DNA of 64,000 nt, taken from NCBI GenBank assembly GCA_011526105.1, contig WYAZ01000112.1:1-64000 (forward strand), given 5' to 3'. Below are positions 15,834-24,844 of the stretch, in pieces. The position numbers were made by a program, and so were the translations under genes. The notes under the pieces were generated by a model. It did not search any database. It had not been told where the DNA came from and saw only the letters and a list, made by a program, of their open reading frames with translations. The stretch is from Deltaproteobacteria bacterium. GTDB taxonomy: Bacteria > Myxococcota > Kuafuiibacteriia > Kuafuiibacteriales > Kuafuiibacteriaceae. Each line of letters begins with the position of its first letter. Positions within the stretch are counted from its first letter, which is position 1.

Positions 15834-18800
15834 GTGAATGCGCGCCAGATCTCGAGCCTGAGCGTCTGCATTGCGCTTGGCGTCGCCTGCGACGCGCGAC
15901 AGACGACGAACAACCCGCGACCGGAGCCTACGCTCGAAGGTGCGGTCGGTAGTGACGATCCCGGCAGCTGCGCGACGTGTCATCCCCGTCAGTTTCGGGA
16001 GTGGGCCGGCTCCTCACACAACTACGGCGGTGGTATCGACCCCGTCTATCAGACGCTCGAGATCACCGCGAACTACTACCAGAAACATCGATCTGGACGC
16101 CCTGCGGTTCGCCAGAACCTGTTCTGCATCAGCTGCCATCAACCGAGCGCGACCGGCTACGTCGACGGGCGCTCGAACCCGAACCTCACCTTCCGCCCGC
16201 CCAATCCCGACAATCCACCGAAGCGCGAGATCGCCCGTCCAACGAACGACGAAGATCTGCTCGCGCCGGCCGGTCGGGCGACCGAGCTCGCTGAGGATGG
16301 AATGCTCGATGCCGCGGCCCTCGCCGCGCAGCGGCGCCTGACCTTTCAAGGCATCACCTGCGACTCATGTCACAAGGTCGGCGCGCCGTTCAACGATCTG
16401 GTCGACGAAGACGCCGGTCAGGTGTGTCGCGAAGAGACCCCCGAATGCGCCGCCCGCCTTCGCGCGCAGTGTGAGATGGCCGATGACCCGCGGTGCCGAC
16501 GCATTTCACGCGGCGGGCATCCGCACGCGGCCGATCGCTTCGAACCCGGGATCTCCAACCTGGCGATCGTCTACGAACGCGACGGCAACGTGCGCTACGG
16601 GCCCTTTGGGGCCGACGATATCGTCGCCGCCAATCCCGCGCACGGGGTCGACAACGGCGCCACCCCCGCCGCTCGAGCGATGTTGGTCTCGTTTCCGGGA
16701 CAGCCGGAGGATCGTCGCCCCTATCTCGAGACCGGGCAGTTCTGCGGCGCCTGTCACGACGTCCGGCTGCCCCCGCCCGACGATCCCAGCACGCCCGAGG
16801 TCGAGATGGAGCCGATCTACGAGGAGCCGTTCATTCGTCTCGAGAATCTCTACACCGAGTGGTTCACGAGTCCGCTGAACCTGCATCCGGACAGCGACCC
16901 GCGTGACAATCCGTACCTCGATGAGGCCGGCGCCCCGCGCCGTATCGTCTGCCAGGACTGTCACATGTCGCTCTTTCCCTACGCACCGCCGGGTACCTAC
17001 CCTGGCGAGTACACCGCGAAGGAAGACATCGACTGCGATGAGCTCGGTCGATGCGGAGAACAGATCGCGCTCGAGCGTGTGGACGGAAAGCCCACGACCC
17101 ACGCCGGGCTCAGGGTACAGCACCGGCCACGGGTCACCACACACAACATGTCCGGGGTGGACATCGGTCTTGGTCGGCTCGATGTGGCCCGCGATTCGCT
17201 CGGGCTCTCCGAAGCAGGTCCGTTGCCGGTTTCGCTGGCCCTGCCGAATCAGACGCTCAACCCGGATGTGGACCAAGATCAGGACTACGGGCTCCCGATG
17301 TCGCTCGATGCGCGTCGAAGGCAGCTGCTTCGATACTCCGCCACCATCTCGCTCGCCGGAACACCAGAGTTCTTGGACCCGAGCGATCGGGATTGCTCCG
17401 ATGGGGCCTGCTGCACCGAAGACGGACACTGCAACCTGCCGATCAAGGCGTGGCTCACGAACGTCAACGGTGGTCACAACGTGGCGGCCGGCTTCTCACA
17501 GGAGCGTCAAATCTGGGTCGAGCTCACCGTCCAAGATCTCGGCCGCACGGACCCGGCGACCGGACTCGCGCCGGTCGTCGACTGCGCGCTCGTCGGCTTG
17601 GACGATCTGTACGGCGCCGAGACCTCGAATGCCAACCGCTACCCGCGCTTCGCGAACCCCAAGGCGCATGACGCCGAAAGTGCCACCGAGCTGATGAATC
17701 GCCTCTTCGGAGTTGCCACCGGCACCACGACTTCAGATCACGAGCTCGTTTGTCGCGGGCTTTCGGGCCACGTGATGGACAAGCCCCATCACGAGACGGG
17801 AGAAGCCATCGCCGATGGTCGGCTGGGCGACGAGGACTTGTGGCTCCATCGCATCGGCAATTCGCTGCCGGAGCTCGAAGACGGGGGTCACCTCTCGAGC
17901 TGGCACGTGGTCGACTTTGGCCTGGGCGCGAATCTCGCGGGCGCCCCTGACAGCATGCGGGTGGGTCGTCCCGATCAATTTCATGTGCCCGGCAACGACG
18001 CCTTCGGCTGCAACCTCTCGCAGCTCGAACCCGACCCCACACTCGCCGCACTCCCCGCTACGCTTTTGGATCCAGCGAGCGGCACGACCTCGACGGTCTC
18101 CTTGGCCGGCGCCGGCCGGTTGCGTTGGCGCGTGACCGACACTTCGGATGAACGGCTCGAGATCTTGTATCCGTTCCCCGAGTTTCGACCACTCCTCCCG
18201 CGCATCGATTCGGGCGGCGCGCTGACACCCGGCGAACGCTTTGGCCTCGTGTACCCCACGAACATCTTCTATCGCGTCTGTGGTTGCCCGCGAGCCGACG
18301 GCGAGAGCTGCGAGGGCCCCGAAGACATCGGTCCGCTCGCAGACGGACCGGCGCAGATGCCGTGGGTCACGACCTTCCCGGTGTTGCCACATCTGCAGTC
18401 GGACGTAGATGACAACCGGTTTCACTTCGCCGGTCCCAAAGATGCCTACGACACCCTGATGACGCGGCTGGGACTCGAAGGCGGAACGCCGGCCGCCGAG
18501 GCCTTCACCTTCATCCCGCTCAACGCGAATCACATGCCCAACAACCGCGCGCTCGCGTTCTACAAGCCGCAGCGCCACTACTGGGACATTCGCGTCGATC
18601 GCGCCGAGGTGGTGGGCCCGATTCGGGTCTCGGTGAAGCTATGGTATCGCCACTTCCCGCCGGAGTTCTTGCGGCTCATGGCGCGGGCCGCGACCAACGC
18701 CTATGCGCGCGCCGAGGCGCTGGGCCAAGCGGCCGCGCTCTTCCCGAACGGACCGCTGGTCGTTGAAGGCGCCGAGGCTTCCCGTCGCTGGCCGGACGTG

Positions 18801-19280
18801 GGTAACGTCGATCGCCTCGAACGAGTGCTCATGGATGAGGCGGTCTTCTTCGTCGTGGTCCGGCCCGAGCAGGCGCAAAGCGGACCCGCGGCCCTCCCAA
18901 ACGAGCCCACCTATGCCGAGCACATTCGACCGATCTTCGAAGATCACTGTCTGCCCTGTCACAGCGACGTGCTCCGTCATGGTGGTTTGGTCCTGGGCTA
19001 CGACGCCTTTGCGGCTTGGGATGACCCCGCCCGCGGCCCCGGGGTGCACAAAGCCCAAGACGTGCGGGCCAACCTCGTCGATCGTCCGTCGCGCTTTGTC
19101 GCCGATCGCGTACTCGTGCGGCCTGGCGATCCTCGAGGCTCTTTCTTGCTGACCGCCCTCACCGAGGCCGAGCCCGACCCCGCCTCCGGTCGCGTCCGTC
19201 GCATGCCAATGAAGCAGGACGCCCTCTCGAGGCGCGAGATCGAGACGCTCCGCCGGTGGATCGAGCTCGGTGCCCCCTGA
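15834..19280 (+). CDS. large multihaem c-type cytochrome lipoprotein (six CxxCH)
   Basis: A 1148-residue exported protein starting at GTG 15834 with a short lipoprotein signal (SVCIALGVAC). Six haem-binding motifs are visible: CATCH (46), CISCH (98), CDSCH (176), CGACH (304), CQDCH (373) and CLPCH (1039). The first five lie in the N-terminal third, in an arrangement like multihaem electron-transfer proteins; a 660-residue beta-rich middle without haem separates the sixth. The last 110 residues (GGLVLGYDAFAAW to RWIELGAP) resemble the planctomycete-type cytochrome domain seen in PSCyt1 proteins. It likely carries electrons at the outer membrane or periplasm; the acceptor is unknown. A perfect AAGGAGG (15804-15810) serves an ATG at 15818 in another frame, leaving the real start without its own site. 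Confidence 0.88.
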   Translation: MNARQISSLSVCIALGVACDARQTTNNPRPEPTLEGAVGSDDPGSCATCHPRQFREWAGSSHNYGGGIDPVYQTLEITANYYQKHRSGRPAVRQNLFCISCHQPSATGYVDGRSNPNLTFRPPNPDNPPKREIARPTNDEDLLAPAGRATELAEDGMLDAAALAAQRRLTFQGITCDSCHKVGAPFNDLVDEDAGQVCREETPECAARLRAQCEMADDPRCRRISRGGHPHAADRFEPGISNLAIVYERDGNVRYGPFGADDIVAANPAHGVDNGATPAARAMLVSFPGQPEDRRPYLETGQFCGACHDVRLPPPDDPSTPEVEMEPIYEEPFIRLENLYTEWFTSPLNLHPDSDPRDNPYLDEAGAPRRIVCQDCHMSLFPYAPPGTYPGEYTAKEDIDCDELGRCGEQIALERVDGKPTTHAGLRVQHRPRVTTHNMSGVDIGLGRLDVARDSLGLSEAGPLPVSLALPNQTLNPDVDQDQDYGLPMSLDARRRQLLRYSATISLAGTPEFLDPSDRDCSDGACCTEDGHCNLPIKAWLTNVNGGHNVAAGFSQERQIWVELTVQDLGRTDPATGLAPVVDCALVGLDDLYGAETSNANRYPRFANPKAHDAESATELMNRLFGVATGTTTSDHELVCRGLSGHVMDKPHHETGEAIADGRLGDEDLWLHRIGNSLPELEDGGHLSSWHVVDFGLGANLAGAPDSMRVGRPDQFHVPGNDAFGCNLSQLEPDPTLAALPATLLDPASGTTSTVSLAGAGRLRWRVTDTSDERLEILYPFPEFRPLLPRIDSGGALTPGERFGLVYPTNIFYRVCGCPRADGESCEGPEDIGPLADGPAQMPWVTTFPVLPHLQSDVDDNRFHFAGPKDAYDTLMTRLGLEGGTPAAEAFTFIPLNANHMPNNRALAFYKPQRHYWDIRVDRAEVVGPIRVSVKLWYRHFPPEFLRLMARAATNAYARAEALGQAAALFPNGPLVVEGAEASRRWPDVGNVDRLERVLMDEAVFFVVVRPEQAQSGPAALPNEPTYAEHIRPIFEDHCLPCHSDVLRHGGLVLGYDAFAAWDDPARGPGVHKAQDVRANLVDRPSRFVADRVLVRPGDPRGSFLLTALTEAEPDPASGRVRRMPMKQDALSRREIETLRRWIELGAP

Positions 19281-19342
19281 CCGAAGACTCGGGAGGCCGA
19301 AACTGGTCCGAGTGGCCTGAAGCAGGGGCGACCAGCGCCGCG

Positions 19343-19421
19343 CGGGCTTCGAGGAGTGAGCCGCATCGCCGGATGCGAAGGCCGGACCCTGATTGAATCG
19401 TCCATGACTCCTCGAAGCCCG
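19343..19421. repeat. 15-bp perfect inverted repeat with nested hairpin
   Basis: CGGGCTTCGAGGAGT (19343-19357) is repeated in perfect inverse at 19407-19421, with 49 bases between. Inside, CGCATC (19362-19367) pairs with GATGCG (19372-19377) over a 4-base loop. The element begins 63 bases after the cytochrome stop. It has no T-run. It may be a read-through barrier, a structured RNA or a small mobile remnant. Confidence 0.5.
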
Positions 19422-19880
19422 GCCCGAGCTCGAAGGCGTCTCTCGGCGGGTCGATCACCTGCCTCGCGGTTCGATGCTCGGACGGGACCCTGCCGCCTCG
19501 GCTGTGCCTGACCGGCTCGCAAAGGAGCATCACTCCGGAGGGGTCGAGTCGATCGCCGTTGTGCTCCGCTTCGAGTCGGAACGCCTCGAGGTCCTGAGCG
19601 CAGTGGCGGCTCTGGGGAGGCTGCCTGCAACCCGGCGCAGAAGCCCCACGAGAAGCTGTGCAAGGTCATCGAAGGCGGCGTGCCTTCCAAACAGGGAACG
19701 AGCGCCTTCCGGTCCGCCTTCGGCGCCATCGGGCTGCCGGTGAGTCCATCCGCATTCGGGTCTGGCGCCTCTAGGAGACAGATGGAGGCGACCCCCGGCG
19801 CAAACGGGCTCCGCGACACTCCTGGAGAGAGACCGAACTCGGCACGGCCGTTGCATCGTGCGGTCCACGAGGAACACAGC
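19422..19880. other. no confident gene upstream of the AAA+ operon
   Basis: About 460 bases without a firm gene. The frame of the next gene is open upstream of its chosen GTG and reads partly coding-like between 19629 and 19730 (KPHEKLCKVIEGGVPSK), so the next gene may start further upstream, for instance at GTG 19680, or a small gene may once have existed here. The operon promoter should lie in this stretch; no clear -35/-10 pair was picked. Confidence 0.4.
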
Positions 19881-20267
19881 GTGGAAGCTCTTTCGGACCT
19901 CTCGACCCAACACCCTCTGCTCTCCCTACTCGACGCCTTGGTTCGCCGCGACGCGGGCCCGAGCGGGTTCGGCGGCGCCCTGGCGATCGGCGTGCTCATG
20001 GCGGACGGGGTGTCGTGGTGGGAGGTGCAGTTCGGGCCGCGCCCGCAGGCGCAGTTCGTCGGCGCTCCGGACGAGGCCGGCACTTGGCTCCTCCTCGGCG
20101 AGCGGGACGCTGACGCGATCCTCCAAGGTGGTTCGCTGGCGGCGGGGTCGGAACTCCTCAAGCTGGCGGGGGACCCCGAGCTCGTCCAGCGCTTCTCGGA
20201 GCGGTACATCCGGCGCCGAAGCGCGGTGGACCTTCGGTCCCTTCTGTCGAGCGGAGGGGCGTCATGA
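19881..20267 (+). CDS. small SCP2-like protein, first gene of the zincin-AAA+ operon
   Basis: A 128-residue cytoplasmic protein. Its pattern (FGGALAIGVLMADGVSWWEV, then GTWLLLGERDADAILQGG and LAGDPELVQRF) follows the sterol-carrier-protein-2-like fold: a strand meander, a membrane-lipid-type pocket, and the closing G-D-x-x-L helix. Such domains also serve as small binding modules without lipid roles. GTG at 19881 is preceded by GAGG about nine bases away. The gene ends in an ATGA overlap with the giant AAA+ gene, so the products are made together and probably interact. The SCP2 assignment is tentative. Confidence 0.6.
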   Translation: MEALSDLSTQHPLLSLLDALVRRDAGPSGFGGALAIGVLMADGVSWWEVQFGPRPQAQFVGAPDEAGTWLLLGERDADAILQGGSLAAGSELLKLAGDPELVQRFSERYIRRRSAVDLRSLLSSGGAS

Positions 20268-23200
20268 ATCACACGCGCCTCTCCATCCTCACTCATCGAG
20301 TCGGTGAGCACTTCGATGAGCTGCTGAAGGGATCTCAGGCTTCGGCCGCGACCAAGCTCAACCACAAGGCGGTCGTCGCTGCGGTCCGACAGAGGGTGCT
20401 GGCGGACGTGGATGGCCGAGATCTGCCGTCGGCCTCGGTCGACAACTTGCTCCTGCACGCGCTTCGTCTTCGGGCTCAAGACAAGTATCGGCCGCCCTCT
20501 GACGATCAGCAGATCGTGAAGTTGCTCGGCGCGATCTTCGGGGTCCGAATGCCGGCGAAGCTGGAGAGCGTCGCGCCTGCGCTCGAGAAGGCGGCCGCGT
20601 TGGCCGAGCGGGCGACGAAGGACGAGATCCGAGCCATCACCCGGGACCGAGGTGTGAAGGCCACCTCGCCCGCGGGGCTCGAGAAGGAGCTCAAGAACAT
20701 CGCGAAGCTCGCGCTCCTCGGCGAGTGGCCGGAGGTGAACGAGGCTTGGCTCGGTCGAGCGATGAAGGCCGGAGTGAGCTTCGACCTGCTCGAGCGGTAC
20801 TATGACGTCCAGCGCTGCTACTGGGAGGTCGCCCTCCATTCGATTCCCCCGAAGCTCGATGCCTTGGCCGCCAAAGGGTCCTGGGACCCCAAGCTCGAGG
20901 CCGAGTACGCTCGGGCCGCGTTCCATCTCAGTCGGGGACAGTACGGCCTGGCCGATGCCAAGGAGCGCCTGCGGCGTGGGCCGCAGGAGGACGAGCTCAC
21001 GCACCCGAGCCCATCCCGCCTGGCCGGACGCCCGGTTCCAGCGCTGGTGCCCACGAGCTCTCCGGAGCTGGATGCGATCGAGGCGCTGGGCGCCAAGGCC
21101 GACGCGCTGGTCGCGCGCTTTCTCGGTCAGATCGAGGCCGAAGCCAACCGAGCCCTCCAGAAGGACCAGACCACGGACTTCGCCGGCGCGGCCGAAAAGG
21201 CGCTCGACCGTCGCTGGAGCAAGATCCTGGCCGCAGTGGAGGCTGCGTTCCCCAAGAACACGAAGGGGACCGCGCTGCGCTCGGCCGTCAAAGAGCAGCG
21301 CGAACAGCTCTCGAGCAAGGACCGCTGGCACGAGCGGATGCAGGTCATGACCCCGGACCTGCGGCTCGGAGAGACCTTCGCGGGGGAGCCCGTTTCAACC
21401 AGCTTCGAGTACGCCGGATCCGATGAGGCCTCGCGCCAAGAGCGAAAGGGCCTTGTCGAAGGGCTGATTCAAGCGGCCCCGCCCGCGACGCACCTCGACG
21501 AAGGCCTGCTCCAAAGAGCGCTCAACGCCCTGGACATCCAGATGCTCCGGGACCTGCGCCAGGCGGGCTATCACATCAAAGTCGTCCGTCACCTCCTCAC
21601 GAACGGGGACAGTGACCTGCCACCGATGGTTGGTCACGGCGACGGTCTCCACCGCCACGATGGACCCGCACCGAGCATCTCGGTTCGGAGCTACTTCCGG
21701 GACGGCGCCCTTCAGCTCGACGTCAGCACACTGCTCCACGAGATCGGCCACGCCTATGATCTGCGCATCCGCGGCAGCGAGGAGGAGCCGCTCCACCTGA
21801 AGGACAAGCTGGTCGCGGCCTTCAAGGCCGAGCACGAGTCCTTGCCGCCCTACTTTCACGATCAGGCGGAGTTCGCCGCGGAGGCCATCGCGCGCTACCT
21901 CGCGGACCCCGACCGGGCGGGCGGCCAGCTCTGGCAGACCAAGCAGGCGCTCGACGGTCTGGGCCTGGGCGCGCTCACTCCGGACATCGGGGCCTTGGCC
22001 GAACTCCAGTCCGCCCAGGTGGCGAAGTCCGCGGTCAACGTGAAGCCGGACCCGTTTGTGATCCTCGAGAAGCATGAGCAGATCAATCGGCTCCGGGCGC
22101 AGAGCAAGACTCCGCTCGAGCCGATGATCATGGAACTCGACGGGACGAAGGACCAAGGTTCGGAGCTCCTCGCGGCCAGCCTCGCTCACGCCCTGCGTCT
22201 GGCGCGGTCGCCCGGGACCTTGCCCTATCGAAACGGGGAGGCGCTGGTGCGCGTGTCGGCAGACGTCTTCAACGACGCTGGGAAGCTCAGGGCGGTGTTG
22301 GACCAGACGGTGATCGATCGGCGGGGTGCCTTCATCCTCCTCGACGAACTCCCCAAGATCCCGAACGGCTCACCCGGGTTCGAGGTGATCAAAAAGCACT
22401 TCGCCCGATTCGGCGGAGAGGCCCACATCCTGCTGGAGGGCCCGCAAACAGAGCTCGATCGGTTTCACGGGATGCTCCCGACCGCGGCCCGCACGCGGCT
22501 GACGATGGATGCGCTCAAGCCGGCGCAGCTGGTCGAGAACGTCCTCCGGACCGCGCGCGCGGAAGGCTACGAGCTGAGCGCGGAGGCCATGTCGGCCTTC
22601 GCCAGTCGAGCCGGAAGCGGCGGGCTCTCACGAGCGCAGGATCTTTGGAAGAGCGTAAAGGAGACCCACGCCGCACGCATGAATGAGCAGATGTCGCTGG
22701 TGGAGCGGGACGCTCAGGCGGTGATGCGCATCCTGCGTCGAGACGTGCAAGATGCACCGATCGCCGAGGTGCGTGATCCGCTGAAGGAGCTCTCCGACAT
22801 GGTGGGGCTCGAGAGCGCAAAGACCGTCATCCGACAGATCCTCGGGCACATGAAGCTCGGCGGCGATCCGAGTCAACGTCCGCGCTTGAACCTCTTGTTC
22901 TCCGGCAATCCCGGCACCGGAAAGACCACGGTCGCCGATCTCTTCACCGAGATCCTGCACGAGCGAGGAGCGCTCCAGCGCAAGAAGGTCGCGAAGCCCC
23001 TGCTCCAAGACGTGGTCGACGGCAACCCCGAGGCCAACGTCAAGCGCCTCTTCGAGGACAACAAGGGCGGGGTGATCTTTTTTGATGAGTTTCACCAACT
23101 CAAAGAGACCGAGGCGGGCAAACGGGCCTTCAGGGCCATGATCCCGTACCTAGGGAGCGCGGCGTACAAGGATACGGTGTTCATCGGGGCCGGCTACGAC

Positions 23201-24844
23201 GACGAGGTGAAGGAGATGATCCGCGACCTCGACAAAGGTGGAGAGCGTCGCTTTCAGAACGTCCCCTTCGACGACTACAAGCCGGAGGCGCTGGCCAAGA
23301 TCTGCGCACTCATGGCCCGAATGAAGCACATCGAGCTCTCCAAAGAGGCCAAAGAGGCGGCCCTGGCGCGCATCGCGCGCGAACAGCGGTGCATGATGAA
23401 CTTCGGTAACGCCGGCACCGTCGAGACCGTCCTCGCCGGGGCCCTCAACAAGTGCATCGACCGCGTCGCCAACCTCGAGGGTGCGAGCGCCCAGGACATG
23501 ATGCGCCTGCGCCCGGAGGACTTCGCTCCGGATCCGGTCGTGGGCAAGGAAGAGGTCTGGAAGGAGATCGAGGCCCTTCGGGGCAACGAGAGCCTGAAGA
23601 AGCAGCTCAAGACCATCGGGGCCTCCATCGACGTGGCGCGGTATCTGGGTGAGGACCCGCTCGCCAGCTTCGAGCCCTACATCGTGATCGCCGGCCCCCG
23701 AGGCTCGGGGAAGTCGACGATCGCTCGCATCCTCGCCAAGTTCTTCGCGGCCTACGACATCGTGCCGACCAGCAAGCTGGTGGAGTGCGCCGGTCCGGAT
23801 CTCCAAGGCAAGTTCGTGGGTCACACCCCGAGTGAGGTGAAGAGCCTGTTCCGGAGCGCCTGGGGGGGCACCTTGTTCATCGACGAGGTCAGCGGTCTCG
23901 CCAAGGCCGGCGGCACCTTCAAGGACGAGGTCGCCAAGACGATGCTCCCGATCCTCGAGAACAACCGAGGGCGCTTCATCATGGCGGTCGCCGACTACCC
24001 GGAGAACATCGACCTCTTCTTCGCCATGGACGCCGGGCTCGAGAGCCGCTTCGGGGTGCGCCTCGAGACCGAAGGCATGTCGGGCCAGCACGTGGCCGAG
24101 GAGATCGTGCGGCAGCTCGAGAGCCTGAGCCGAAGTTTGGAGCCGAAGCTGATGCCCGTTCTCCGCGACTACGCCGAGAAGCTCTCTGCGCTGCCCAACT
24201 TCGCCAACGGTCGGGACGCGCGGACCTTGGCCGGCGCCATCCGGAACGCGCACAACGCCGAGCTGGCCGAGCTGATCGGGCGGGGCGAGGCGCCCAAGAA
24301 CCCGAAGTCGATCCTCCCGGGTGCGCTTCGGGAGGCTTGCGAGGAGATCCTCCATCGCAAGGAGGCCCAGACCCTGAGGGCCGGGAGCACCGATGAGGCC
24401 GACCCGGCGCTCTACGCGAGCGAGGTGAAGGCCCAGGTCCTCCAGGCGGTGAAGCCCAAGCAGAGCTCTGGAGGCGCTGATCGCGTGCTCTCCGCGCTCG
24501 CCGAGGTCAACCAGGCCTTCGCGGAGCTCTACGGCAACGACCCGGCGGCGCTGATGGCCGCTCGCTCGGATCCCACGAGCGCCTACGCGCAGCAGCTGGC
24601 CGAGAAGCTCGGGGTGGAGCCCAAGGCGGCCATCGAGGCCGCGGCCAAGACCGAGGCGGCGATCGGCAAGTCGGTGAAGGTGCGTTCCCTCAAGCGGCGC
24701 TTCGAGTACCACTGCCCGTTCTGCGGGGGCATCGACAGCCAAAGCTGCGCGTACATCAACATGCCTCTGGGCTGGAAGATCGCCAACAGCTTGAAGAAGC
24801 CGTGGACCGAGACGGTTGAAGAAGTCCTGGGAGCCAAGTCATGA
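20264..24844 (+). CDS. giant protein: anthrax-lethal-factor-type zincin fused to three AAA+ modules
   Basis: A 1526-residue protein without signal peptide, start supported by GGAGGGG before the ATG. Residues 1-430 are helical and unknown. Near 440-560 is a zinc protease domain: LLHEIGHAYD (zinc ligands H492 and H496, catalytic E493), then PPYFHDQAEFAAEA with Y530 and E536, matching the order HExxH...Y...E-F-x-A-E-A of anthrax lethal factor (ATLF, M34). Then come three AAA+ units: AAA1 (about 605-830) has a Walker B-like ILLDEL but a ruined P-loop (DGTKDQGSE); AAA2 has GNPGTGKT (K887) and FFDE (941-942); AAA3 has GPRGSGKS (K1150), FIDE (1207-1208) and an arginine finger in LESRFG. AAA2 and AAA3 are of the CbxX/CfqX (EccA) type. 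The end has HCPFCGG with C1484, C1487 and C1495, perhaps a zinc site. It overlaps both neighbours by ATGA. Role unknown. Confidence 0.9.
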   Translation: MNHTRLSILTHRVGEHFDELLKGSQASAATKLNHKAVVAAVRQRVLADVDGRDLPSASVDNLLLHALRLRAQDKYRPPSDDQQIVKLLGAIFGVRMPAKLESVAPALEKAAALAERATKDEIRAITRDRGVKATSPAGLEKELKNIAKLALLGEWPEVNEAWLGRAMKAGVSFDLLERYYDVQRCYWEVALHSIPPKLDALAAKGSWDPKLEAEYARAAFHLSRGQYGLADAKERLRRGPQEDELTHPSPSRLAGRPVPALVPTSSPELDAIEALGAKADALVARFLGQIEAEANRALQKDQTTDFAGAAEKALDRRWSKILAAVEAAFPKNTKGTALRSAVKEQREQLSSKDRWHERMQVMTPDLRLGETFAGEPVSTSFEYAGSDEASRQERKGLVEGLIQAAPPATHLDEGLLQRALNALDIQMLRDLRQAGYHIKVVRHLLTNGDSDLPPMVGHGDGLHRHDGPAPSISVRSYFRDGALQLDVSTLLHEIGHAYDLRIRGSEEEPLHLKDKLVAAFKAEHESLPPYFHDQAEFAAEAIARYLADPDRAGGQLWQTKQALDGLGLGALTPDIGALAELQSAQVAKSAVNVKPDPFVILEKHEQINRLRAQSKTPLEPMIMELDGTKDQGSELLAASLAHALRLARSPGTLPYRNGEALVRVSADVFNDAGKLRAVLDQTVIDRRGAFILLDELPKIPNGSPGFEVIKKHFARFGGEAHILLEGPQTELDRFHGMLPTAARTRLTMDALKPAQLVENVLRTARAEGYELSAEAMSAFASRAGSGGLSRAQDLWKSVKETHAARMNEQMSLVERDAQAVMRILRRDVQDAPIAEVRDPLKELSDMVGLESAKTVIRQILGHMKLGGDPSQRPRLNLLFSGNPGTGKTTVADLFTEILHERGALQRKKVAKPLLQDVVDGNPEANVKRLFEDNKGGVIFFDEFHQLKETEAGKRAFRAMIPYLGSAAYKDTVFIGAGYDDEVKEMIRDLDKGGERRFQNVPFDDYKPEALAKICALMARMKHIELSKEAKEAALARIAREQRCMMNFGNAGTVETVLAGALNKCIDRVANLEGASAQDMMRLRPEDFAPDPVVGKEEVWKEIEALRGNESLKKQLKTIGASIDVARYLGEDPLASFEPYIVIAGPRGSGKSTIARILAKFFAAYDIVPTSKLVECAGPDLQGKFVGHTPSEVKSLFRSAWGGTLFIDEVSGLAKAGGTFKDEVAKTMLPILENNRGRFIMAVADYPENIDLFFAMDAGLESRFGVRLETEGMSGQHVAEEIVRQLESLSRSLEPKLMPVLRDYAEKLSALPNFANGRDARTLAGAIRNAHNAELAELIGRGEAPKNPKSILPGALREACEEILHRKEAQTLRAGSTDEADPALYASEVKAQVLQAVKPKQSSGGADRVLSALAEVNQAFAELYGNDPAALMAARSDPTSAYAQQLAEKLGVEPKAAIEAAAKTEAAIGKSVKVRSLKRRFEYHCPFCGGIDSQSCAYINMPLGWKIANSLKKPWTETVEEVLGAKS

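Noticed and set aside
15818-15952. ATG 15818 as the true start of the cytochrome gene
   Set aside because: It is in a different frame, which ends at 15952; the cytochrome frame has a stop at 15822-15824, so GTG 15834 must be used as the sequence stands.
18998-21331. A 777-codon minus-strand frame across the cytochrome end and the start of the AAA+ gene
   Set aside because: It runs antisense to two clear genes and its translation is compositionally random. Only the part within 19422-19880 is uncontested, and it shows no motif.
23150-24742. A 530-codon minus-strand frame opposite the AAA+ modules
   Set aside because: Antisense of strongly conserved Walker A and B motifs; no independent start signal or domain.
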